Source: Alphaproteobacteria bacterium
GTDB taxonomy: Bacteria; Pseudomonadota; Alphaproteobacteria; Rhizobiales; Rhizobiaceae
Assembly (NCBI GenBank): GCA_016861165.1
Contig: BOKV01000001.1
Span: 62,001 to 126,000 of the forward strand
Direction of reading: 5' to 3'
Length of the DNA stretch: 64,000 nt
The notes beneath the pieces are model-generated. The model was given only the letters and a program-made list of their open reading frames with translations. It ran no database searches and had not been told where the DNA came from. Both the position numbers and the translations under genes were made by a program. This document shows positions 32,580 through 41,873 of the stretch, in pieces (position 1 is the first letter of the stretch; the number at the start of each line of letters is the position of its first letter).

Positions 32580-33779
32580 TCAGTGCTGGCCGATCGTCGC
32601 CAGCATCTGGCGGAACCAGTCGACTTCGGGGTCGAAGGGCTTGCCGCCCCTGACGCGCGACAGTTCGATTGCGCGCAGTTCGCCGCCGCGTTCCAGGTCG
32701 TGGCCGACGAGGCCGGAAACGCCATCGAGCGCGCTGTCGATCGCCACCCGCGCCATCGCCGCGATCAGCTCGCGGTCCTTGCCGTTGGCCGCCGCCGACC
32801 GGGCGAAATAGCCCGATTTCTGCACCAGCACGCGCTCGGCACCGATGCGCGGCCCCAGCATCTCGCCGAGCCGGGCGCCAACATTGATCTTGTCGAGGGC
32901 GACATGGCCGAACGCGTCGCGCTCGACCCTGCCGCCGCCGGCGATGATCTCGGCGACGATGTTCTCGGCATTGGCGCCCTCGCTGACGAAGATGGCCACG
33001 CTGTCCTTGCGCGCCATCACCTCGGCGAGCCGCTCGGCCTCGGCCGCGATCTCGAAGGGCGCCTCGGGCACGTAAACGGCGTCGATGTCCATGTGCGCGC
33101 GCGTCAGGTTGAACTCGGGCAGGAAGGCGCGGGCGGCAAGTCGCTCGCGATAGGCGCGCGCCGTCTGCGCGGTCAGCCAGCCGCTCAGGCGGCCCATCAC
33201 CTCGTGGACGAGCAGGGTGCGCGGCGCGGCCGAGTGCTCGTTGCCGAAATTCTCGAAGAAGATGGCCCCCTGCTCGGCCGCCGTCAGCGCGCCCATCGAC
33301 TGGGCCACCGGCACGATGTCGTTGTCGACGGTCTTGGGCAGCCCGACCACCGTCAGCCGGTGGCCGGTGGCGGCCAGGTGGCTCGCCAGTTCGGCGGCCG
33401 TGGTCGAGGTGTCGTCGCCGCCGATCGTGTGCAGGATGGTGATTCCGTCGCGGGCAAGCTGGCCGGCAGCGACCTCGAGCGGCACCTCGCCCTCCTTCAC
33501 CAGGCCGCGGCGCACGCAGTCGGTGACATTCGACAGCTTGACCCGGCTGTTGCCGAGCGGCGAGCCGCCGTGGCCGTGCAGGACGTGGACGCGCTCGCGC
33601 ACCACGGCCGTCACTGGCAGCGAGCGGCCCTGGAGCAGCCCGGCATAGCCGCCGAGATAGCCGATCATCTCGATGGTCGGGTCGATGCGGCTGTAACCGG
33701 AGATCAGTTCCGCCACGGCCGAGGACAGGCAAGGCGCCAGCCCGCCGGCGGTCAGCATCGCGACTTTGTGCCTGGTCAT
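32580..33779 (-). CDS. pfp: Pyrophosphate-dependent 6-phosphofructokinase
   Basis: Phosphorylates fructose 6-phosphate (reversibly with PPi). The 399-residue protein has the phospho-donor motif GGDDTSTTAA; Asp in the second position (GGDD, not GGDG) is the mark of PPi-using enzymes. PKTVDNDI and MGRLSGWLTA are the substrate motifs. Start ATG 33779 (MTRHKVAMLTAGG); the track start 33938 adds 53 residues with no support. Convergent neighbours are unrelated; the upstream gap is divergent with the acyl-CoA synthetase. Confidence 0.88.
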   Translation of the reverse strand: MTRHKVAMLTAGGLAPCLSSAVAELISGYSRIDPTIEMIGYLGGYAGLLQGRSLPVTAVVRERVHVLHGHGGSPLGNSRVKLSNVTDCVRRGLVKEGEVPLEVAAGQLARDGITILHTIGGDDTSTTAAELASHLAATGHRLTVVGLPKTVDNDIVPVAQSMGALTAAEQGAIFFENFGNEHSAAPRTLLVHEVMGRLSGWLTAQTARAYRERLAARAFLPEFNLTRAHMDIDAVYVPEAPFEIAAEAERLAEVMARKDSVAIFVSEGANAENIVAEIIAGGGRVERDAFGHVALDKINVGARLGEMLGPRIGAERVLVQKSGYFARSAAANGKDRELIAAMARVAIDSALDGVSGLVGHDLERGGELRAIELSRVRGGKPFDPEVDWFRQMLATIGQH

Positions 33780-33800
33780 CACACCTGGGAATGCGTGATT

Positions 33801-33810
33801 AAATCGATTT
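33801..33810. promoter_or_regulatory. AAATCGATTT palindrome in the pfp divergent gap
   Basis: The 233-base gap 33780-34012 holds the AT-rich palindrome AAATCGATTT in GATTAAATCGATTTGATTTC, just upstream of pfp. It may be a promoter or operator element. Nothing else recognisable is seen in this gap. Confidence 0.3.
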
Positions 33811-34012
33811 GATTTCTCTACCATACGGATAGCGGCGGCGCCGTTCAAGCCTGTGCGGCGATCGGACGGCATCGGTCGCGGTGGTGGATGTTGCAGTGCA
33901 ACAAAAACCGTGTAGGCTCGCCCGGGCGGGTCGGACAATTGCGTCGCGCCCGCATGTTGGCCGCATTTCGGCCCGACAGAACCTCAGATTGCCCCACCGG
34001 AGCCCGTCGCCG

Positions 34013-36703
34013 ATGACCATCCGCAACCTCGACAAGGCCTTCAATCCCGGTTCACTGGCCGTCATCGGCGGGTCGCAGCGTGCCGGCTCGGTCGGCCAGG
34101 TGGTGCTCGCCAACATCCTCGCGGCGGGTTTTGCCGGAGCGGTTTGGCCGGTAAACCCGAAATATGGCGAGGTGCAGGGTCTGCGCTGCTTCGCCCGGGT
34201 GGAAGACCTGCCGCAGGCGCCGGACCTTGCGGTGATCGTAACGCCGGCCGCCACCGTGCCGGGCCTGATCGGCGAACTGGCGGCCATGGGTACGCGCGCC
34301 GCCGTCGTGCTGACCGCCGGCATCACCGAATCCAACGGCCTGCGCCGGGAGATGCTGGAAGCCACGCGAGACAGCCTGTTCCGCATCATCGGCCCCAATG
34401 TGCTCGGCCTGATCCTGCCGCATCTGAAGCTCAACGCCAGCTTCTCGCACATGAACGCCAATGCCGGCGGGCTGGCGCTGCTGTCGCAGTCGGGCGCCAT
34501 GGTCACCTCGATCATCGACTGGGCCGCCGACAAGCAGATCGGCTTTTCGGCGCTGGTCTCGCTAGGCGACCAGGCCGATGTCGACGTCGGCGACTGCCTC
34601 GACATGCTGGCCAATGACCGGCGCACGCGGGCGATCCTGATGTATCTGGAGTCGGTGCCGAGTCCGCGCAAATTCCTGTCGGCGGCGCGCGCCGCCTCGC
34701 GGCTGAAGCCGGTCATCGCCATCAAGGCCGGGCGCAACGCCCAGGCGGCACAGGCGGCGGCCACCCACACCGGTGCGCTTGCCGGCATGGATGCCGCCGT
34801 CGATGCCGCGCTCGAACGGGCGGGCGTACTGCGCGTGGCCACGCTGGAGGAGCTGTTCGACGCGGCCGAGATCACCACCCGCTTCCGCCCGCTCGACAAT
34901 TCGCGGCTCGCTATCGTGACCAATGGCGGCGGCGCCGGCGTGCTCGCCGTCGATCATCTCGCCGACACCTCGGCGACGCTCGCCGAACTGGCACCGCAGA
35001 CCATCACCCGCCTCGATGAAGTGCTGCCGGCGACCTGGTCGCGCGCCAATCCGATCGACATCATCGGCGACGCGCCCCCCGAGCGCTACCGCGTAGCGGT
35101 GGAGGCCGCCGCCGCCGACCCCGGCGCCGATTCGGTGCTGGTGATGAACTGCCCGACCGCGCTCGCCTCCCCGGTCGACGCAGCCGCGGCGATCGCGGCC
35201 CTGGCCGAGGACGGCATGGTCGCCGGCAAGCCGGTGCTCGCCTGCTGGCTCGGCGACCATTCGGCGCGGGCCGCCCGCGCCATCCTGCAGAAGGCCGGCA
35301 TCGCCAGTTTCAACACGCCGGATGACGCGGTTGCCGCGCACGACTTCATGTCGAAATGGTCGCGCGCCCAGGCCGCGCTGGCCCGCGTTCCCGAAACGCG
35401 CAGCGAGGACGTGAGCGGCCAGCGCGCCGTCGTAGGCGACATCCTGCACAAGGTCGCCGCCGACGGGCGCGCCATGCTGGACGAGCCGGAGGCCAAGGCG
35501 GTGGTCGCCGCCTACGGCGTCCCGGTGCCCGAAACCGTCGTCGCCGCCGACCTCGACGCGGTCGAGAAGGCGGCGGCGCGGATGCTGAAACAGGGCGGAC
35601 GGCTGGTGGTCAAGGTGCTGTCGCACCGCGTTTCCCACAAGTCGGACGTCGGCGGCGTCGTTCTCAACATACGCAGCCCGACCGAGGCGCGCGCCGCCGC
35701 CTATGGCATCGCCCAGCGCTTCGCCGAGTTCCTGCCGGGCCAGGCGCCTGAGGGCTACGCCGTGCAGCCTATGGTCGAGCGGCCACGGGCGGTGGAGACC
35801 ATCGTCGGTGTCGCACGCGATCCCGTGTTCGGACCGGTGATCATGTTCGGCGCCGGCGGCACGGCGGTGGAAGTGCTGCGCGATACCGCCATGGCGCTGC
35901 CGCCGCTCGACGACCTGCTCGGACGCGATCTCGTCGCGCGCACCCGCATCGGCCGGCTGCTGGCCGGCTATCGCGACGTACCACCGGCCGACATCGCCGC
36001 CCTCGTCGACGCGCTGATCGGGGTCTCGCAGCTCGTCGTCGACTTCCCGGCCATCTCGTCGATCGACATCAACCCGCTGCTGGCCGACGCCGGTGGTATC
36101 GTCGCGCTCGACGCCCGCGTCGCCATCGACGCGGCGCGCGTCGGCGAATCAGGGCCGAACCCCGATCTGCCGATCCGGCCCTACCCGGCCGACTGGATGC
36201 GCACGATCACGGTCGACCGCCGGCACCGTTTCGACGTGCGCCCGATCAAGCCGGTCGACATCCGCCTCTACCCGCCCTTCTTCGAACATGTGACGCCGGA
36301 GGACCTGCGCCTGCGCTTCCTGTCGCCACGGCGCCATTTCACCGAGGAGATGCTGAAGCGGCTGACCCAGATCGACTACGAACGCGAGATGGCCTTCGTC
36401 GCCCTGCCGCAAGGACGCGACGAGATGGCGGCGATCGCGCGGCTGGCGGCCGACCCGGACCGCGAGACGGCCGAGTTCGGTCTGCTGGTGCGCTCCGACC
36501 TGCAGGGCCACGGCCTCGGCCGCGAACTGCTCAGGCTGTTGGTCGAATATGCCACCGCCGAGGGAATCGGCCGCATCGAGGGCCATGTCCTGGCCGAGAA
36601 CCGCAAGATGCTCGCCTTGTGCCGCGAACTGGGGTTTGCCATAGCCCGCATGCCCGACGAGCCGGGTGTCACGCTGGTGACGATCGCAACGCGCGACGCA
36701 TGA
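34013..36703 (+). CDS. NDP-forming acyl-CoA synthetase fused to GNAT domain (Pat-like)
   Basis: An 896-residue fusion. CoA-binding domain (LAVIGGSQRAGSVGQVV, residues 15-30), succinyl-CoA-ligase-like domain (LLSQSGAMVTSIIDWA; THTGALAGMDAA with the His that is phosphorylated in active synthetases), ATP-grasp domain from about 490 to 700 (GGRLVVKVLSHRVSHKSDVGGV, IMFGAGGTAVEV), then a GNAT domain from about 740 (LLVRSDLQGHGLGRELLRLLVEYA). This is the architecture of Pat/PatZ protein lysine acetyltransferases that control acetyl-CoA synthetase. ATG 34013 matches family N-termini; the track start is too early. Confidence 0.87.
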   Translation: MTIRNLDKAFNPGSLAVIGGSQRAGSVGQVVLANILAAGFAGAVWPVNPKYGEVQGLRCFARVEDLPQAPDLAVIVTPAATVPGLIGELAAMGTRAAVVLTAGITESNGLRREMLEATRDSLFRIIGPNVLGLILPHLKLNASFSHMNANAGGLALLSQSGAMVTSIIDWAADKQIGFSALVSLGDQADVDVGDCLDMLANDRRTRAILMYLESVPSPRKFLSAARAASRLKPVIAIKAGRNAQAAQAAATHTGALAGMDAAVDAALERAGVLRVATLEELFDAAEITTRFRPLDNSRLAIVTNGGGAGVLAVDHLADTSATLAELAPQTITRLDEVLPATWSRANPIDIIGDAPPERYRVAVEAAAADPGADSVLVMNCPTALASPVDAAAAIAALAEDGMVAGKPVLACWLGDHSARAARAILQKAGIASFNTPDDAVAAHDFMSKWSRAQAALARVPETRSEDVSGQRAVVGDILHKVAADGRAMLDEPEAKAVVAAYGVPVPETVVAADLDAVEKAAARMLKQGGRLVVKVLSHRVSHKSDVGGVVLNIRSPTEARAAAYGIAQRFAEFLPGQAPEGYAVQPMVERPRAVETIVGVARDPVFGPVIMFGAGGTAVEVLRDTAMALPPLDDLLGRDLVARTRIGRLLAGYRDVPPADIAALVDALIGVSQLVVDFPAISSIDINPLLADAGGIVALDARVAIDAARVGESGPNPDLPIRPYPADWMRTITVDRRHRFDVRPIKPVDIRLYPPFFEHVTPEDLRLRFLSPRRHFTEEMLKRLTQIDYEREMAFVALPQGRDEMAAIARLAADPDRETAEFGLLVRSDLQGHGLGRELLRLLVEYATAEGIGRIEGHVLAENRKMLALCRELGFAIARMPDEPGVTLVTIATRDA

Positions 36704-36787
36704 TCCGGCAGTATCGCCGCAGCCCGGCGATTTCAACTTCGGCGCGCCTCCCGTAAGCTGGCGGCACGAACAGCGACCACCCGGCCC

Positions 36788-39238
36788 ATGAAGAACGCGA
36801 AGCTTGCCGACTACCGCAGGAAACGCGATTTCGCCCGCACCGGCGAACCGCGCGGCGGCACGCCGGGCGACGCCGGGAATCGCTTCGTCGTCCACAAGCA
36901 CTGGGCCACCGCCGACCACTACGACCTGCGCCTGCAGGTCGGCGACGTGCTGAAATGCTGGGCGGTTCCGAAAGGCCCGTCGCTCGACCCCGACGACAAG
37001 CGGCTGGCGGTCGAGACGGAGGACCACCCGCTCGAATATATCGACTTCGAGGGCGTCATCCCGGCGGGACAATATGGCGGCGGGCCGATGATCGTGTGGG
37101 ACGCCGGGGTATGGGCGCCGATGGGCGATATCGGGGAGAGCCTCACCTCCGGCGCCTTCAAGTTCCGGCTGGCCGGCGAGAAGCTGAAGGGCGGCTGGAT
37201 GCTGGCGCGGCTGAAGCCCAGGGCCGGCGACAGCAAGCGCAACTGGCTGCTCATCAAGGAACGCGACGGCGCCGCCGACGCCACGGCCGACATCCTTGTC
37301 GCGCGGCCGGAGAGCGTCAGCAGCGGCCGGCACATCGAGGAGCTGATCGAAGCCGGCACGCCCGCCCGCGATCGCCAGCGGCCGGCGCCCGGGCGGGTTG
37401 CCGGCGCAGTCAGGGCGCCGATGCCGCCGCGTGTCCTGCCGCAGCTTGCCACCCGCGTCGACCGGCCGCCGCCCGGCGAGGGCTGGCTGCACGAGATCAA
37501 GTTCGACGGCTACCGCACCATGGCGATGATCGAGGGCGGCGGTGCGCGACTGATCACCCGCGGCGGGCTCGACTGGACGCGCCGCTACGGCGATCTGGCG
37601 CCGGCGCTGGCCGCCCTGCCCTGCCGGCAGGCGGTGATCGACGGCGAGATCGTCGTGCCCGACGGGAAGGGCGTGACGAGCTTCGCCGCCCTGCAGCAGG
37701 CGCTGGCGGAAGGCACGGCCGGCCGCCTCGTCTACTACGCCTTCGACCTCGTCCACCTCGACGGCTGGGACTTGCGCGCGGTGGCGCTTGCGAAGCGCAA
37801 GGCGCTGCTGGCGCAACTGCTCGCCGGCCATGTATCGGCACGTTCGGCCGTCCAGTACAGCGACCATGTCGCCGGCGGCGGCGCAGCCATGTACGAGCGC
37901 GCGGCCGAGATGGGCCTGGAAGGCATCGTTTCCAAGCAGGCCAACGCTATCTACGAAGAGGGCCGGTCGCGGTCGTGGCTCAAATCGAAGGCGCTGAAAT
38001 CCGGCGACTTCGTCATCGCCGGGTACACAATTTCGGAGGCCGCCGGGGGGCTCGGCGCGCTGGCGCTGGGCGAATGGGAGGACGGCGAACTGCGCTATCG
38101 CGGCAAGGTCGGCACGGGTTTCGACGCCGGCACGCTGTCGCTGCTGCTCAAACGGCTGCAGCCGCTGCGCGACGAGGCGGCGCGGCTCGACGGCGCGCCC
38201 CGGGACATCATTGCGGTGCGGCCGGTCCTGTCGGCGCATGTCCACTATGCCAACCGCACGGCCGACAACGCGCTGCGCCATGCCGTCTACAAGGGATTGA
38301 GGGAGGCCGAATTGTCGGGCAACCAGGGTGCCGGGCGCAAGCGCCTGATCTCGGACGCCGACCTGGCGGCGATCTGGGTGACCAACCCGACGCGGCGCAT
38401 GTTCGGCAAGTCCGGACCGACCAAGCTGGACGTTGCGGTCTACTATGCGGCGGTGGGCGATTTCATGCTGCCGCACCTCATCGGCCGGCCGGTGTCGCTG
38501 GTGCGTTGCCCGAGCGGGCGGCCGCAGGACTGCTTCTTCCAGCGTCACGCCTTCGCCGGCATGCCGGCGGCGGTCGCCACCTTCGAGACGACGGATTCGG
38601 ACGGCGAGACCAAGCGGTATCTGACGATCGAGGGGGCCAAGGGCTATCTGGCGCTCGCCCAGTTCGGCGTCGTCGAATTCCACGTGTGGGGCACGACCGC
38701 GAAGCGCCTGGAGAAGCCCGACCGCGTGGTCTTCGACCTCGACCCCGGGGAAGGCGTGGCCTGGCGCGAGGTGGTCGAGGCGGCCACCCACATCCGCGGC
38801 GAACTGGAGGCGCTGGGTCTGGCGGCGTTCGTCAAGACATCCGGCGGCAAGGGCGTCCACGTCGTCGTGCCGGTGAAGCCGACGCTTGCCTGGAAGCAGG
38901 TGCACGACCGCACGGGGCAGATCGCCGCGGCGATCGCCGCCGGCGCGCCCGACACCTTCACCACCAACATGGCCAAGCAACAGCGCAAGCGGCGCATCTT
39001 CATCGACTTCCACCGCAACGCGCGCGGCGCCACGGCGGTGGCGCCCTATTCGCTGCGCGCCCGCACCAACCTGCCCGCGTCGACACCGCTTTCCTGGGCG
39101 GATCTCGAATCCATCGACGCTCCGGAGGATTTGAACTACTCTTCCCTTCCGGGGTTGTTAACCGCTTCCGGCGATCCTTGGGCGCTGATCGCGGATTTCG
39201 CCAGGGCGTTGCCGGCCGTCGGCACCGCCAGGAAGTAG
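36788..39238 (+). CDS. ligD: ATP-dependent DNA ligase D (end joining)
   Basis: An 816-residue three-domain NHEJ enzyme in the order phosphoesterase-ligase-polymerase. PE domain: HKHWATADHYDLRLQ, AVPKGPSLDP (residues 35-65). Ligase: HEIKFDGYRTMAM with the adenylated Lys near residue 235, then GLEGIVSKQANA. Polymerase/primase: VFDLDPGEGVAWREVV with the metal Asp pair near 655 and VKTSGGKGVHVVVP. All catalytic motifs are present, so it should fill and seal double-strand breaks with Ku. It is followed by ku 18 bases later. Confidence 0.92.
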   Translation: MKNAKLADYRRKRDFARTGEPRGGTPGDAGNRFVVHKHWATADHYDLRLQVGDVLKCWAVPKGPSLDPDDKRLAVETEDHPLEYIDFEGVIPAGQYGGGPMIVWDAGVWAPMGDIGESLTSGAFKFRLAGEKLKGGWMLARLKPRAGDSKRNWLLIKERDGAADATADILVARPESVSSGRHIEELIEAGTPARDRQRPAPGRVAGAVRAPMPPRVLPQLATRVDRPPPGEGWLHEIKFDGYRTMAMIEGGGARLITRGGLDWTRRYGDLAPALAALPCRQAVIDGEIVVPDGKGVTSFAALQQALAEGTAGRLVYYAFDLVHLDGWDLRAVALAKRKALLAQLLAGHVSARSAVQYSDHVAGGGAAMYERAAEMGLEGIVSKQANAIYEEGRSRSWLKSKALKSGDFVIAGYTISEAAGGLGALALGEWEDGELRYRGKVGTGFDAGTLSLLLKRLQPLRDEAARLDGAPRDIIAVRPVLSAHVHYANRTADNALRHAVYKGLREAELSGNQGAGRKRLISDADLAAIWVTNPTRRMFGKSGPTKLDVAVYYAAVGDFMLPHLIGRPVSLVRCPSGRPQDCFFQRHAFAGMPAAVATFETTDSDGETKRYLTIEGAKGYLALAQFGVVEFHVWGTTAKRLEKPDRVVFDLDPGEGVAWREVVEAATHIRGELEALGLAAFVKTSGGKGVHVVVPVKPTLAWKQVHDRTGQIAAAIAAGAPDTFTTNMAKQQRKRRIFIDFHRNARGATAVAPYSLRARTNLPASTPLSWADLESIDAPEDLNYSSLPGLLTASGDPWALIADFARALPAVGTARK

Positions 39239-39256
39239 TTGCGTAGGAGAACAGTC

Positions 39257-40135
39257 ATGGCGCCAAGAGCAAGCTGGAAGGGCTTCCTCAAGCTGAGCCT
39301 GGTGAGCTGCCCGGTGCGGCTCTATCCGGCGACGAGCACGCGCGACCGCATCACCTTCAACCAGCTGCACAAGGATACCCACAATCGGATCAACATGAAG
39401 CCGGTCGATCCCGAACTGGGCCTCGTCGAGCGCTCCGACCTGGTGCGCGGCTACCAGTACGAGGACAAGCAGTACGTCATCATCGATGATGCCGACCTCG
39501 AAAGCGTGCGGATCGAATCCACCCACACGATGAACATCGAGGCCTTCGTCGACGCCGACGCCGTCGACGTGATCTACCAGGACGCGCCCTATTATCTGGC
39601 GCCGGACGGGGCGATGGCCGAGGAAACCTTCATCGTCCTGCGCGAGGCCATGCGCAAATCGGGCAAGCTGGCGATCGCCAGGCTGGTGCTGTCGAGCCGG
39701 GAACGCGTCATCACCATCGCGCCGCGCGAGACCGGGATGTTCGTCTGCACGTTGCGCAACCCCAACGAGGTGCGCGGCACGGCCGAATATTTCGGCTCGA
39801 TTCCCGTCGGCAATCCCGACCCGGAAATGCTGGAACTGGCCGAGCGGCTGATCGAGCAGAAGGCGACCCGGTTCGATCCCGACAACTACGAGGATCGCTA
39901 CGAGACCGCGCTCATGAACATGATCAAGGAGAAGCTCAAGGGCCACAAGCCGATCGTGGCGGCAGCGCCCGAGCGGGGCAATGTCATCAACCTGATGGAC
40001 GCGTTGAAGGCCAGCCTGTCGCAGGCCAAGCCGCCCGCCGCCAGCAAGACCCGCAAAGAGGCGCGGCCGGCCGCCGAGGCGGCCACGGCCGGCGGCAAGG
40101 GCGCGCCGAAACGACCCGGCCGGAAGAAGGCGTGA
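39257..40135 (+). CDS. ku: Non-homologous end-joining protein Ku
   Basis: Prokaryotic Ku of 292 residues that binds DNA ends and recruits LigD. The N-terminus SWKGFLKLSLVSCPVRLYPAT and the LVRGYQYEDKQYVIIDDADL core are diagnostic. The basic Lys/Arg-rich C-terminal tail (RPGRKKA) likely aids DNA binding. ATG 39257 after GTAGGAGAACAGTC; the track's TTG 39239 adds six residues. The stop overlaps the GTG start of the next gene (GTGA). Confidence 0.92.
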   Translation: MAPRASWKGFLKLSLVSCPVRLYPATSTRDRITFNQLHKDTHNRINMKPVDPELGLVERSDLVRGYQYEDKQYVIIDDADLESVRIESTHTMNIEAFVDADAVDVIYQDAPYYLAPDGAMAEETFIVLREAMRKSGKLAIARLVLSSRERVITIAPRETGMFVCTLRNPNEVRGTAEYFGSIPVGNPDPEMLELAERLIEQKATRFDPDNYEDRYETALMNMIKEKLKGHKPIVAAAPERGNVINLMDALKASLSQAKPPAASKTRKEARPAAEAATAGGKGAPKRPGRKKA

Positions 40136-41223
40136 GCGGCGTCGCCGGCATCAGCTTCGGCATCCTCGGGCCGCTCGCGGCCTTCCCCCGTCGGCTCGCC
40201 GCGCGCGAGGTCGCGCGTCAGCACGGACGTCTGCGAAGCGGCGTCACCCGCCGTACCACCGTCGTCGTCTTCGGCCGGCGGCTGCTCGATCGTGTCGGCG
40301 AGGCGGAGATCGCTGGGCGCCACGACGAGCAGCGCCGCGCCGGCCGCGCGGCGATCAGCGAGAACGGCTTCCTGCGGCGGCTTGGCGTGCTGGCGACACC
40401 AGCCGACGGCACGCTTGAACGATCCGCGCTCATTGAGCAGTCGCGGCTGCCGGCGCGCGATTTCGACCTGCTCTGCCTGTTCGACGCTTTCGAACATGAT
40501 TGCGAACCGTTTTCGTTCCGTGACCTCATCCTGGCGAAGAAATATGCCGGGCTGATCGCCGGCGGCGCGAGCTGGGCCGCCATTGCCCGGTCGGTGCACC
40601 GGGCGACCGGCACGGTCGCCTCGTTGACGGCACTGTCGCTTGAACGGCAGGGCCGCGACGCCATCCAGGCGCGCCTCGGCGGAGACTTGAGCGAACTGGA
40701 CGGCCAGCTGCTGCTGCCGATCGGGCGGGCTGGTGACGACGAACTCGAACAATGCTTCGAAGCGGCCGAGGACGCCGAGGCCGAGCAGCGCTTTGACGAC
40801 GCGGCACGGCTGTACGAACGCTGCCTGGCGATCGATCCGGCCGACGCGGTGGCCGCGTTCAACCGCGCCAACTGCCTCACGGCGGCCGGCAGGCGTGCGG
40901 CCGCCCGCAGCGCCTATCTGGAGGCGCTCAAGCTCGATGCCGAATTCGCCGAGGCCTGGTTCAACCTCGCCGGCCTCGACCGCGAGGACGGCCGCACGGA
41001 GACCGCCCGCCGCCACCTTGAGCGGGCGATCGGCGTCGATGCCGACTATGCCGACGCCGTCTACAACCTCGCCACGCTCGAATTCGATGCCGGCGGACTG
41101 GCGCGGGCGCGGGTCTTGTGGGCGCGTTATCTGGAACTGGACACCGGTTCCGACTGGGCCCGCAATGCGGCGCGCGGCATCCGCTTTGTCGACCTCGAAC
41201 TGGCGCAGCGCAGCGCCGGCTGA
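40132..41223 (+). CDS. BRCT-HTH-TPR protein coupled to ku
   Basis: A 363-residue multidomain protein. Residues 8-85 look like a BRCT domain (FGILGPLAAFPRRLAAREV, then GVTRRTTVVVFGRRL). Residues 100-170 contain a MerR-like helix-turn-helix (FSFRDLILAKKYAGLIAGGASWAAIA). The last ~150 residues are TPR repeats (AARLYERCLAIDPADAVAAFNRAN, ARSAYLEALKLDAEFAEAWFNLAG, ARRHLERAIGVDADYADAVYNLA). The GTG start overlaps the ku stop, so it is coupled to ku translation. A scaffold or regulator of end joining is a reasonable inference. Domain calls are by eye. Confidence 0.7.
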   Translation: MSGVAGISFGILGPLAAFPRRLAAREVARQHGRLRSGVTRRTTVVVFGRRLLDRVGEAEIAGRHDEQRRAGRAAISENGFLRRLGVLATPADGTLERSALIEQSRLPARDFDLLCLFDAFEHDCEPFSFRDLILAKKYAGLIAGGASWAAIARSVHRATGTVASLTALSLERQGRDAIQARLGGDLSELDGQLLLPIGRAGDDELEQCFEAAEDAEAEQRFDDAARLYERCLAIDPADAVAAFNRANCLTAAGRRAAARSAYLEALKLDAEFAEAWFNLAGLDREDGRTETARRHLERAIGVDADYADAVYNLATLEFDAGGLARARVLWARYLELDTGSDWARNAARGIRFVDLELAQRSAG

Positions 41224-41225
41224 AG

Positions 41226-41873
41226 ATGGGCGGCCGCTTCATCGTCGACGGACCGGCGCACGCGCCAGCGACCATCCTGCTGGCCCACGGCGCCGGTGCG
41301 CCGATGGATTCGGCGGCGATGAACGCGGCCGCGGGGGCCCTGGCCGACGCCGGCCTGCGCGTCGCCCGCTTCGAGTTCGCCTACATGGCCGGCCGGCGCG
41401 GCGCAGGCGAGCGCAAGCCGCCGCCACGCGCCGAGACGCTGATGCCGGAATACGAGGCCGCTATCGACGATCTGCGCCCCGACGGCCCGCTCGTCATCGG
41501 CGGCAAGTCGATGGGCGGACGCGTCGCCAGCATGATCGCCGACCGCATGCTCGATCAGGGGCGGATTCGCGGCCTCCTCTGTCTCGGCTATCCCTTTCAC
41601 CCGCCGGCCAGTCCGACGCGGCTGCGCACCGGCCACCTCGCGCATCTGCGGACGCCGGCGCTGATCTGCCAGGGCACGCGCGACCCGTTCGGCACCCGCG
41701 CCGAGGTCGCCTTCTATGCGCTGTCGCCGGCGATCGAATTGCTCTGGCTCGAGGACGGCGACCACGACCTGAGGCCGCGCAAGTCGGATTCCGGCTTTTC
41801 GGCGGCCGACCACCTGCGCACCATGGCGGCAACCGCCGCCGCCTGGGTCGACCGGATCGCACCGCCGCGATGA
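41226..41873 (+). CDS. Alpha/beta hydrolase (KANL3/Tex30-like)
   Basis: A 215-residue alpha/beta hydrolase. HGAGAPMDS forms the oxyanion turn, GGKSMGGRVASMIA the nucleophile elbow with Ser, and EDGDHDLRPRK carries the C-terminal catalytic His. The KANL3/Tex30 subgroup has no known substrate. ATG 41226 follows the BRCT-TPR stop by two bases; the stop overlaps xthA (ATGA), so it is translated with the repair genes. Confidence 0.8.
   Translation: MGGRFIVDGPAHAPATILLAHGAGAPMDSAAMNAAAGALADAGLRVARFEFAYMAGRRGAGERKPPPRAETLMPEYEAAIDDLRPDGPLVIGGKSMGGRVASMIADRMLDQGRIRGLLCLGYPFHPPASPTRLRTGHLAHLRTPALICQGTRDPFGTRAEVAFYALSPAIELLWLEDGDHDLRPRKSDSGFSAADHLRTMAATAAAWVDRIAPPR

Noticed and set aside
36149-39013. 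954-residue minus-strand ORF
   Set aside because: Antisense shadow of ligD and the acyl-CoA synthetase end; no recognisable motifs, typical of GC-rich frame bias.
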